From Glaciozyma antarctica PI12 (taxonomy: Eukaryota; Basidiomycota; Microbotryomycetes; Kriegeriales; Camptobasidiaceae), in NCBI GenBank assembly GCA_002917775.1, contig KZ627150.1, forward strand, positions 674,954 to 738,953: 64,000 bases of DNA, given 5' to 3'. Shown here piece after piece: positions 55,312-64,000 of the stretch (positions within the stretch are counted from its first letter, which is position 1; every line of letters begins with the position of its first letter). Position numbers and translations under genes: made by a program. Under the pieces are notes generated by a model. It did not search any database. It saw nothing but the letters and a program-made list of their open reading frames with translations, and was not told the origin of the DNA.

Positions 55312-56723
55312 TCAGATGATGAAGGGAATCATGGCCTTGCGCCCGCGAGGGTAGTCCTTTCCAAACTCCTTCTTGTACCTCGCATGCTTCTTGAGCGCCC
55401 AAGCGAACATCTGCGCTCCCGAGATGGCCAAGAAGAGCGCCGCTGCTCGCCACCTGCGTCAGTGACTGGCAAGAGCGAGGGGCGAAAAGAGACGAACCAG
55501 CGTAGTCGAGCGTGAGCGCCGTGAAGGCGGTCCAGGCGAGCGCTTCGAAGAGGTAGTTCGGGCACGAAACGAGGTTGAACCCGTATCCCCGAGGGATTGC
55601 GCGTACCTTGGATCCAGCAGGACGGAGGGAGCGGAGGTTGAGGTGCGTGATGGCGTTGCTGAGCTCGGCGAACTAATTCCAGCGGGTTAGTGATCGTCAG
55701 CATGAGTTGAGAGAAGGAACGCACGATCATGACGGCAGAGCAGCCGTAGATCCAGTTGTCTTGCGAGCGGAGAGTTCCTGCGAGAGCTCCGGCGCTGTTC
55801 CAAGGTCCGTAGAGGGGAGCAGCGAGGAGAGCTCCACTAAGGATCCAGTAGTGGGCCGAGCTGCGAAGGGAATGCGATGAGCTTAATCCTTTGGAAGGGA
55901 GGACGCGCCTCACTTCTTGAAGATGTTGAAGAAGGGCATGGTCGCCGACGAGAACCGGTGAACGCTGAGGAGGGGAAGGTAAGCATGGCGTCCTCCAAAA
56001 TCGACTGTGGACTCACAAGACCGTCTCAACCTCGCGCTTCAAGTAGTGAGCAAGAACAAGGCCCAACGCAGCCCTGCACACGAGTGGTTAGCAGGGAGAG
56101 GGCGTCAGGATGGAGGAAGCCGCACTTCTGCATCTTCGAGTGCTCGAACGCCTTGCCGTAGATGAGCTTGGGAGCAAAGTAGAAGATGGGGTGAATGAAC
56201 AAAGGTCCAAACTGCAAGCAGACAATGTCAGCTGTGTTCTCCGTCCAGCTCCTGTCTCCCAGCTCACGTATTCCACGAGGAACTGTACAGAGGAGCGTGT
56301 CAGCAGGAGCTCCACAGCCGGCAACACCAATACTCACCACCGTCCTCCAAGCTAACGTAGCAAGCCAAGCTGTCAGCAGTCTTCTTCAAAGCAGCTCCAG
56401 CAGGTCAACTCACAGATCTGAGGTCCCAAATCCTTGATCTCAAGCGTCTCCCCATCCGCCACGCCCAGCTCCTTCAGCGTCTTGCTCTCATCATCCAAGA
56501 CCTTCTTATCCGCCGTCGTGATCCTCTGCCTATGGATGCTAAGCTGTCCCTCACGCTCATCAGCAGCCTGCCAGGAGGAGAAAGGGAGCGAGCGCACCTT
56601 GGACTTGTTCGCGATGGCGGCTTTGAGCTCCCCGACGGTCGGCTCGGCGCTCAGGTCGAGCGTGAGGGGGAAACGCTTGCTAGTCGACTTGGCTGAGCGG
56701 GGCTTGACGGTAATCTGAACCAT
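55312..56723 (-). CDS. TSC13: Very-long-chain enoyl-CoA reductase
   Basis: TSC13 is the ER membrane enzyme for the last reduction in very-long-chain fatty acid elongation. The N-terminal ubiquitin-like domain is MVQITVKPRSAKSTSKRFPL ... QRITTADKKVLDDESKTLKE. It is followed by GPQISWRTVFLVEYFGPLFI, FYFAPKLIYGKAFEHSKMQK, LAHYLKREVETVFVHRFSSA (catalytic region), IYGCSAVMIFAELSNAITHL, PRGYGFNLVSCPNYLFEALA and the C-terminal KDYPRGRKAMIPFII. The stop is 55312-55314 and the start ATG 56721-56723. Seven or more exons. The steroid 5-alpha-reductase-type membrane segments are evident. Together with ACC1, which makes its malonyl-CoA precursor, it ties this window to fatty acid metabolism. Confidence 0.94.
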
Positions 56724-56859
56724 CTTCGACGCGTTGGGGAGAGGGAGAAAGACGAAAGGGCCGAAGCCCGCGAGCTGCAGGAGTCGAGCGGCGGAGTTGG
56801 CGTCGGGCCTCTCTTCACCCACGAACACGCCATCGACTCCGGACAGCTCAAAGACTAGA
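56724..56859. promoter_or_regulatory. Compact divergent promoter, TSC13 / KIN28
   Basis: Only 136 bp lie between the two divergent start codons, so both promoters and leaders must overlap. I see no clear TATA box. Confidence 0.45.
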
Positions 56860-58340
56860 ATGGCGGGATCAAGCCGGGCGGATGCAGGCGTCGAAGCAGC
56901 GGCGGAGGAGAACAGGAAGATCCAGCAGAAGTACTCCAAGGACAAGAAGGTGGGAGAGGGAACCTACGCCGTCGTGTACCTAGGTGAGCTACGTTCGTTG
57001 CTCTTAGGTGTACCCAGTGGCTCACCCGTGTGCTCAGGACGCGAGATCCTGACGGGGAAGAAGATCGCTATCAAGAAGGTGAGCTCGTCGTGCTGGAGCC
57101 ACGACAGCAGCAGCTGACGCGCCGCGCGACTGCAGATCAAGGTCGGGCAGTTCAAGGACGGTCTCGACATGTCCGCCATCCGCGAGGTCAAGTTCCTCCG
57201 CGAGCTGAAGCATCCGAACGTGATTGAGGTGAGTCGGCTTTACGACCTCTCGCTGCTCGCGCTGACGCCCTGTCGCAGCTCCTGGACGTCTTTTCGAACA
57301 AGGCCAACCTGAACCTCGTTCTGGAGTTCCTCGATACGGATCTGGAAGCCGTTATCAAGGACCGGGACCTCATCTTTCAGGGGGCGGACATCAAGAGCTG
57401 GATGTTGATGACGATGAAAGGGCTGGAGTTCTGCCATCGGAATTGGGTGCTGCACAGGGTACCCAAATCTCTTTGAAGGAGGCGAGGGGAGCTGATACAG
57501 ACGCCGCGTGCAGGATATGAAGCCGAACAACTTGCTCATCGCGACCGACGGGACGCTAAAGATTGCGGATTTCGGTTTGGCGAGGGAGTACGCAGACGAG
57601 GGAGCCAAGATGACCTGCCAGGTGGTGACCAGGTACTTCTTCCTCCCGTTACGAGGTCGAAGCTCCAGCTCACCGCAGCTCGCAGATGGTACCGTCCGCC
57701 GGAGCTGCTTTTCGGCGCGCGTTCCTACAGCACTGGAGTCGATAACTGGGCAGCGGGGTGTATCTTTGCAGAGCTCATGCTGCGAGTACCCTACATGGCC
57801 GGCGAGAGCGATTTCGAGCAGCTCAACACGATCTTTCGCGCGCTCGGAACGCCCACCGAGGCGGAATGGCCGGTGCGTGCTCGTCTCCTTCCTTGCGACG
57901 TGCTTTCAAGCTGACGCGAATACGAATAGGGCCACAAGAAGCTCGCGGACTTTGTCGAGTTCAAGAAGATGCCAAAGCAGGACCTCCGAGCTCTCTTCGC
58001 CGCCGCCTCTCCAGACGCTATCGACTTTCTCCAAAGCCTTCTCACCTACGACCCTCGCAAACGTCTCACCGCCAAAAACGTGCGTCCCTCCCCTCCGTAC
58101 AGCCCTCTCACAACTGACCGCTCCCTCTGGCAGGCTCTCCATCATCCCTACTTCCATTCCTCCCCCGCTCCGACCCACCCCTCCAAACTCCCCAAACCCG
58201 CTGGCGAACTCGTACCTCGCGCTCTTCCACCAGAAGAAGGCAGTGAGAAGAATGGGAAGAAGCGGAAGAGTGGGCTACTCGAGGGCGTCGAGGAGGGGCC
58301 GGGTGCGAAGAAGGTCGCGCGGAGGTTGGACTTTGGGTGA
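56860..58340 (+). CDS. KIN28: Cyclin-dependent kinase 7 / Kin28 (TFIIH kinase)
   Basis: This is the TFIIH-associated kinase that phosphorylates the RNA polymerase II C-terminal domain. Exons give [16 protein letters not shown] (Gly-rich loop), [40 protein letters not shown] (PSTAIRE-equivalent region), [20 protein letters not shown] (HRD), [20 protein letters not shown] and [20 protein letters not shown]. The activation-loop Thr lies just before the VVTRWYR block. [20 protein letters not shown] and [18 protein letters not shown] fit CDK7 rather than other CDKs. A Lys-rich C-terminal tail ends [10 protein letters not shown] (stop 58338-58340). The ATG at 56860 is the first in frame after a stop-free leader; upstream in-frame sequence lacks an ATG. 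Seven or so exons. Confidence 0.95.
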
Positions 58341-58452
58341 TGCGGGTTCTCGCTGGCTCAATGTATTCAGTATCTTTTTCGGCACAGATCGACTGCATTG
58401 TCCTTATCAACCGTACTGACTATCCTACAACAACAAACTATCGAAAAACTGC

Positions 58453-59792
58453 TCAATCCAAATCGAACCACTCCCTCGCCCAATACCCCTCCCCAGTCCT
58501 CTTCTCCTTCGCCACTCCCATCGCCCACATCCTATACTGCTCTCCCGCCCACACCGACCTCGCCCTCCTCCTCCTCTCCTCCCTCGGTACCCGATTCTCC
58601 TCCTTCGCAACAGCATTCCGTTCCCGACGCAAAAGCGCTAGGTCGACGAATCGAGCGTCGTACTCCTCTGCTTCGGGCTCCTCCATCTTCTCGACTGGGT
58701 GGAGAGAGGGGTGGGGAGAGGGAGGACGGGATTTGGAGCGGAGGCGGGAGGAGCGCGAGGGGGTGGAAGAGCGCGAAGGACGGTCGTCCTCGCTGCTGTG
58801 GGTGGAGGATGTGTTGCGGGGGCGGTGGTGGGTGCGGTGTTTCGGGATCGAAGGAGGAGGGCGAGGGGGGAGAAGAGGGATTGGAGTCGAGCGCGGGGAG
58901 CGGGGAGGAGGGAAGGTGGGAGGAGAGGCCCAGAAGGAGTCGTCGGTGGGGAGGTCCGAGGACCAGATGAAGGGGGCTGGAGTGAGGTCTTCTGGGATGG
59001 AAGCGGGTGGGGAGAGGGGTTGGGGGAGGTGAGGTGGAGGAGGTGGGGGGAAGGCGGTGGGTCGGAGAGAGGGGGGAAGGGTGAAGATTCGTGGTAAGGA
59101 GGGGAGAGGGAGGGGTCGAAGGGGTGGAGAGCGAGAGAAGGGGATCGTAGGGGCTCCAGGAATTCGGAGGGAGGCTGTTGGAAGATTAGCTGTAGGGAGT
59201 TGCTGCTGGTGATGTCGGTCGAGGAGGGCTGCTCCAAGCGAGCCACTCTACGACGTCCTCCTGCGGAGGTCGCACCTCTTCCTCCACCTATCCTCGATAC
59301 TGCTCCTTGCTTCCAAGCTCCCGCTGAACTCCGATCCCCTCTCGTTGCCCATCCATCACCGCCCCCTGTGCTCCGCCCTTCCTCGGCCTCGAGCAGCGCC
59401 ACCTCCTCGCACCCGATGACGGTGAAGATCTCAAGTATCCATGTCGGTAGAACGAAAGCGACGGCTCTCGACAGTGAAGGAGACAGTGGTGAGGTCTTGA
59501 GTGCGTTGGTCAAGGTGGGGAAGGTGGCGGACAAGTGGCGGCCCAGAACGGGGTCGACGCCGAGGGGAAGGGAGAGGTCTGCCGCCTAGTGTGAGGGTTG
59601 TGAGCTGGGTCCGATGCGTACGTCTAGAAGACTCGCCTTGCCTGAGAGGAATCCGAGAGAGTAGAACGCCAACCGGACGAGGAAGGTGGCAAGTCGAGTT
59701 GTTGGCCCCTGAGTCGACTCCGGCTTGGGCAGGGAGGAGAGAGGGATCGCAAGCAAGTCTCGCAATCCCTCTGAAGCTGTAACTGTGGCCAA
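58453..59792 (-). CDS. Unrecognised protein, Pro/Arg-rich with two hydrophobic segments
   Basis: I do not recognise this protein and its exon structure is uncertain. An N-terminal exon reads ATVTASEGLRDLLAIPLSSL, then FLVRLAFYSLGFLSG and, after a gtacgc-to-actag intron, AVAFVLPTWILEIFTVIG, two likely membrane segments. The 3' exon has one clean long frame: ASIPEDLTPAPFIWSSDLPT, many Ser/Pro/Arg residues, then VEKMEEPEAEEYDARFVDLA and a charged end finishing YWAREWFDLD (stop 58453-58455). No ATG precedes the first part in frame within about 130 nt, so the true start is probably in an unseen upstream exon. The coordinate 59792 is therefore only approximate. Confidence 0.45.
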
Positions 59793-60113
59793 GTTATCCA
59801 GAGTTGAGTCGGTGACTGTTTGACGGTGATGGTCGGAGGAAGAGAGGGATCGGCAGAAGTCCGAGGACTGACAGGAGCACGTGAACTGGGAGGAGCAACT
59901 CGTCCTCTTTCACGCGGTTCTTCTTCAAATACTCTCTAATGGGTGCTCGAGGGCAGAATCAGGCTGTACAACGTAGTAGGAGACTTGTGAAGGAGGCTCC
60001 TCAGCGAAGGAAGGAGGAAAGCCCCCTGTCCTCGACGTCGACGTCCGGCCAAGCGTCGTTCCTCTCTTCCCCTTCGTCCACACCCGCCGTCGCCGCCATC
60101 GCCGCCGCCCCCG
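59793..60113. other. Divergent region between two unknown genes
   Basis: About 320 bp, probably promoters and leaders. A plus-strand ATG frame from 59939 (MGARGQNQAVQRSRRLVKEA) overlaps the next gene's start in another frame. It might be an alternative upstream exon or a chance frame. Confidence 0.35.
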
Positions 60114-61809
60114 ATGCTCTGGGGAGCTCTATTCGCTCTGCTCGTAGCAGGAATTATCTTCACTCTCCTCCCAGCGCCCCCGTCACCTCTCAAACCCGAC
60201 TCGACTAGAGGAACGCCAGTCCAGACGCCCGGTCCTGTCCTCGCCGCCCTCACTCAGCAAGTCTCCCTGGACGGCTTGACTGTCATCCCCATGTACGCAC
60301 ATCTACTTCGCTGAACGAGGAACCAGCTAACGCCAGCGCAGCGTCCACCTTCCTCCCATCAAGTTCACCTTCTCTCTCCCCTTCCTCCAGCGAAAGATCC
60401 ACGTCCGCCTCGCCCTCTCCGCTTCCGAAGTAGTCTTCAAAACCCTCCGTCTTGGTTCCGCCTCTTTCCGCGCCCTCGACGCTGGCAGAGCGCCCATGGA
60501 CGTCCTGGTCGAACGAGTCGATACGGCATTCAGTGGGAGCTTCTCGCTCAAGCTGGTGGTATGGATGGGAAGGGATGGGAAGGCGTGGAGATTGGACGGG
60601 TCGGGGAGGATATCGGAGGCACGGTTGAGGGATTCGAAGCTCCGGCTGAAGCTACAGCTCGTGCAGACGACGGAGGGAACGGCGCCGCGATTTCAGGTTC
60701 TTTCGAGCGCGGTGGAGGAGGGAACTATCGAGGAGGCACGGATAGAAGGCTTTGGGGTGTGGGGAGGAGTGGTGACGAAGCTGCTGCCGTTCATCAAAGG
60801 GACCTGGGTCGTGCGGTGGCCGACGACGCTCGCAGGCGACTACTTTGTTCGCGAGATTGTCGAGGGATCGTTAATGGACGACTTGCTATCCGAAATCTTC
60901 ACCACCGCACAAGGACATATCGACCTCAGCTCGTACGGCGCCCTCGTCGACTCTGAGCGCGCACACGAAATAGCGACACCACTCGACGCCTCCTCCCTCG
61001 TCCCTCCCTCTCCCACCCCCAGCTCCTCGTCCTCTCCTCGACCCTCTCCCTCCAAATCCGACAACACCGCTCCTCTCCCCTCCGCCACCACCACTCCCTT
61101 CCGCCTCCACGCGCACCTCATCGGCCCAACCCTCCTCACCTCCTTCCCCCTCCCCGATTTCTCTCCCCAACTCTATCCCCCAGGCGGTACGCGCGCCAAA
61201 CTCCAATCCTTCAACCTCCTCACCTCCGAACTTCGCCTCTCCCTCTCCCGATCCTCCTTCTCCCCCCTCTCCTTCGAACGAGGTTCAATCGCCTTTGACC
61301 CTCCTACCTCGGGCACAGGACTAGGCGGAGAACTCGTCGTCACCGTACAAGAGCTTCAAGTAGTCCTCGAAAGCGCATTCAAGATCCACGCCGATACCTC
61401 CGGCGTCGTAGCCTTCGCCACGGGCCTCAGACGCCTCGGAGAGAAAGGAACGAGTAGGACAGTCGTCGAAGCTCGTTCGCTACAATTACGGTTTCTCCTC
61501 GTCCCCTCTCCGACGCGAAACGACGGCGCAGCCTACGTACTTAAAACCTCCTCTATCAGCCCTTTCACCACTATCACTCCTTCCTTCGAACTCGACAATT
61601 CCGCCTTACGACTAGGAGCAGAAGTCGTCAACCTCGTTACGAGGGGACTGAAGACGCAGATCGCTCAGGCGAGCAGTTTCGTCGTGCAGCAGTTTGTGAA
61701 GGATAGGGTGCGGTTGTATTTGCAGGGAGTGATGGATCGGGTGGAGGAGAGGTTGAGGGAGGCGGGCGTCGAGTTGCCGAGTGAACTGAGGGCGGGTGGG
61801 AGGGGGTAG
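60114..61809 (+). CDS. Membrane-anchored protein of unknown function
   Basis: Two exons encode about 545 residues. The protein starts MLWGALFALLVAGIIFTLLP, a single N-terminal membrane anchor. After an intron (at 60292, gtacgc to gcgcag) it continues IVHLPPIKFTFSLPFLQRKI and a mostly beta-type region (ASEVVFKTLRLGSASFRALD, GSFSLKLVVWMGRDGKAWRL). A Ser/Pro-rich insert follows, then another beta/hydrophobic region, and a helical end (EVVNLVTRGLKTQIAQASSF, FVKDRVRLYLQGVMDRVEER), stop 61807-61809. An anchor followed by long amphipathic strands recalls lipid-binding TULIP-like proteins at the ER. That is a guess from composition and layout only. Confidence 0.65.
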
Positions 61810-62868
61810 GAGAGTGGGAGGGAGGACGTCGTATCGTCGGTTTGGGTGGAGGAAAGATCGCGGGCTGCGAGGAAGGGAGCGAGGTGAGTCGGGTTGTGGC
61901 GTGCGAAGGTGCTTTGCTGATTTTCGCTCATGATGCAGTTCCTCAGTCGCGAAGTCGCCCACGAGCTCGTCGTGAACACACGCAGTCGACGACGGGGCCG
62001 GCCGTGCGAGGATCGATGTCTCGAGGAGAGCTGGGAAGGAGGGGGGTCGCGGGAATACAAGATGTCCACCTGCGCTCTTCGTTTTGCGTGCTCGAGTCTG
62101 CGCTCTGCTTCCATTCCTTTGCCTTCCTGACAGACAGTAGTTCCGTGGCTCATGGGAGTACTCCTGATGCGTCTCTCGCGAAGCTTGAGCTACTTTCCAC
62201 CTTCAACTGCAGCTTCGCTGTGTCGCAGCGGGATTCGTCGATTTGTCGCCTGTTCTGGGAGGTTCACTCGTTGGGTTATTACCTTCTGCTCTGCTTTTCG
62301 AGCACGAGTTGAAATCGGCAACGAAAGCGGGACTGGCTCGACGCGTTCCAGGACAGCTCTCGGGGAGCGACTGAGTTCGCTTCGCACGGCGTCTACGGGG
62401 CAATTACAGCTGCAACTTCTTGTTGTAGCAGCGCTCTTGCTGGCCTGTCACAGTCTCCTCATTGCTGCAGAAACGAAAAAAAGGGGAGATGTCAAAACGG
62501 GCGAGGTCAAAACAAGGAATGCTTCCTTCGCTCCTGCGACGCGTCAGTCTCGCGTAACACACTTTAAGAGTTGAGTACCAGACCGTAACCAGCAGGACGT
62601 ACTCTCCCCTTCGACTGGAAAAGCTCGACACGCTCGAGTCGATAGTGAAGTGGCACACGACCTTCCCCAACCTTCCCCCACGGACGGACGCTTCGACCTC
62701 GTCTCTCTCTCTCTCTCTCTCCTCCCACACATAAAGTGAGAACCTCTCCTCACTCTCCAAGCCCATCTCAAGCAACCGCACTATCTTCAGCTCTCTCTGC
62801 CGCTATCGGTGAGTGTCCCGTCTCCTCTCGTGGACCTCGTCCTCGCTGACAGCTGAGACTCGGTTCAG
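61810..62868. other. Intergenic: 3' UTR and CENP-A promoter/leader
   Basis: About 1 kb. Near 61885-61939 is an intron-like stretch (gtgagt ... gatgcag) that could be a 3' UTR intron of the preceding gene. A CT-dinucleotide tract of about 20 nt lies at about 62701-62721. A leader intron probably runs from 62811 (gtgagt) to 62868 (ttcag), ending exactly at the CENP-A ATG. No other gene is supported. Confidence 0.45.
62701..62721. repeat. (CT)n microsatellite
   Basis: An uninterrupted CT-dinucleotide run about 150 bp upstream of the CENP-A start. Pyrimidine tracts are common in fungal core promoters; a function here is not shown. Confidence 0.8.
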
Positions 62869-63625
62869 ATGAAGACCAAGGTTCGTCCTGCGCTCTCCCA
62901 GTATCAGCTCAGCAGCTGAAGCATCTACACATCCTAGAGCCATCAAGCACGCTTCCCAGAAGACCGTGCCCGGAGGGAAGGGAAAAGGCAGGGCGGGGAA
63001 GAAGGTACCGAGGAAAGGTGCGTCCACTCGCTTTCTCGTATAGCTCCCCGTGCTGACTGTACGGGATCAAAGCAGCTGGAGCAGTCAAGGAACCGCACCG
63101 ATGGAGGCCTGGAACGGTCGCCCTTCGCGAGATTCGTCGATATCAAAGGACGACGGAGCTCCTGATTCGCAAACTCCCGTGAGTTCGCCTGACTGCGAGA
63201 CGGGGAGATGAGAGGAGGAACAAGGAGGGAGAAGACGGGAGCTAATCGCGTTCATCCCCGCTCGCGCAGCTTCCAGCGTCTCGTTCGTGAGATCGCTCAG
63301 GACCTCCACCGTGGCTCTACCTATCGCTGGCAAGCCTCTGCTCTCCAGGCGCTGCAGGTGCGCTCTTCCGCTTCGTACCTCTCGCTATGCGAGCTAACCG
63401 CCTACTGGGGAATTCAGGAGGCCTCGGAGCACTACGTCCTCGACCTCTTCGCCGAAGCGAACCTGTGCACTCTCCACGGCAAGCGCGTGACGATGCAGCC
63501 TAAGGACCTCCTCCTGTGCGTAAGCCCTCCACTTTTGAAGATCCAAGGCTGACGGATTTGGCAGTGCCCGCCGTCTTCGGGGCGAGGAGTTCTCCCACCT
63601 GACTCCTCCCAACCGCCGAGGATAG
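62869..63625 (+). CDS. CSE4: Centromeric histone H3 variant CENP-A
   Basis: This H3 variant marks centromeric nucleosomes. Exons give a short basic tail ([17 protein letters not shown]), then [80 protein letters not shown] and [16 protein letters not shown], ending [10 protein letters not shown] (stop 63623-63625). Two features separate it from canonical H3. Loop 1 has two extra residues ([12 protein letters not shown] against QDFKTDLRFQ in H3), and Trp precedes Gln at the start of helix 2. LCTLH also fits CENP-A. Length is about 153 residues, with six exons including the leader. The start ATG at 62869 is in frame only if the next exon ends at 62900 and the intron is a very short one of about 37 nt (see findings). 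Confidence 0.93.
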
Positions 63626-64000
63626 ATCACGTCTATCTTGCCCCGTTTTCTCTGTCGCTTGACATCATATTTCCCCTGTACATCCCACTTCAGTCAATAC
63701 ATTCGCAACTTTCACCCGCACTGTCGCCACCAAGCTTCGCGACCGGTCGAGCGAGAGCTTTGCAGCCGCTGCTTCGTGCGAGATTCGCAGTTCCACACTG
63801 GGCTCCTCGCTCGCAAGTGTTCGCGTGCTATAGCCTATCATCCATCGACCCGGAGAGAAGGACAAAGACCTGCAAGCGAGCTTTCCCTCCTCCAGTCGGC
63901 GACTTTGCGAATTTCGGCCCCTCAGCGAGATCGCGCACGAGCTGGGGTAGGGAGACCGGTGGCGTATCCCCTCGTTCTCTACCTCATAACGAGCAGCGAG
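63626..64000. other. Right edge, no gene recognised
   Basis: CENP-A 3' UTR and unassigned sequence to the window edge. The ORFs present show no family features. Confidence 0.4.

Noticed and set aside
1-64000. tRNA genes, transposons, virus-like elements, defence systems or CRISPR
   Set aside because: I saw no convincing B-box-type tRNA sequence, no terminal repeats or transposase/reverse-transcriptase motifs, and no spaced repeat arrays. Reading by eye could miss degenerate copies; a covariance-model tRNA scan and repeat search would settle it.

Overview
The window is fungal nuclear DNA, most likely from a basidiomycete red yeast of the Sporidiobolales (Rhodotorula/Rhodosporidium-like). That placement is inferred from the GC-rich sequence, the dense gene spacing, and the many short introns (about 40-120 nt, donors mostly gtgagt/gtgcgt/gttcgt, branch sites like ctgac or ctaac, acceptors cag). 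No database search was possible. There are about 25 protein genes on both strands. I found no transposon, virus-like element, CRISPR array, rRNA or tRNA. A run of Ns at 48930-49332 interrupts one gene.

Layout, left to right: histone H4 3' end (+); Zn2Cys6 transcription factor (+); PAF1 (-); MYND-finger protein (+); acetyl-CoA carboxylase ACC1 (+, 15 exons); DUF1764 protein (-); CUE-like/CCCH/DUF1771/Smr protein (+); alpha/beta hydrolase (+); DBP9 helicase (+); PRO2 (+); two tandem J-domain genes (-); RDS3/PHF5A splicing factor (-); a fused cystathionine beta-lyase/mevalonate kinase gene (+); an unrecognised acidic/coiled-coil protein (+); ARP8 of INO80 (-); prephenate dehydrogenase TYR1 (-); class 2 dihydroorotate dehydrogenase with a long extra tail (+); copper amine oxidase (+, contains the N gap); NDUFAF7-type methyltransferase (-); Sir2 deacetylase (-); complex I 21-kDa-type subunit (+); TSC13 enoyl reductase (-); CDK7/KIN28 kinase (+); an unrecognised gene (-); a membrane-anchored protein of unknown function (+); and the centromeric histone CENP-A/CSE4 (+).

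Most genes are housekeeping: chromatin and transcription (H4, CENP-A, ARP8, PAF1, KIN28, SIR2, RDS3), lipid and isoprenoid synthesis (ACC1, TSC13, mevalonate kinase), amino acids and pyrimidines (PRO2, TYR1, cystathionine beta-lyase, DHODH) and respiratory complex I. They do not form a pathway cluster. The most unusual item is the STR3-ERG12-type fusion at 32235-35522: nine exons give an open frame of 889 codons including the stop, and the domain junction lies inside one uninterrupted exon. Other notable points are two start codons split by introns (RDS3, ARP8), a ~220-residue low-complexity tail on DHODH, a CENP-A with its two-residue loop-1 insertion, and a set of single-base frame breaks in five genes that probably reflect assembly errors but show a skewed direction.
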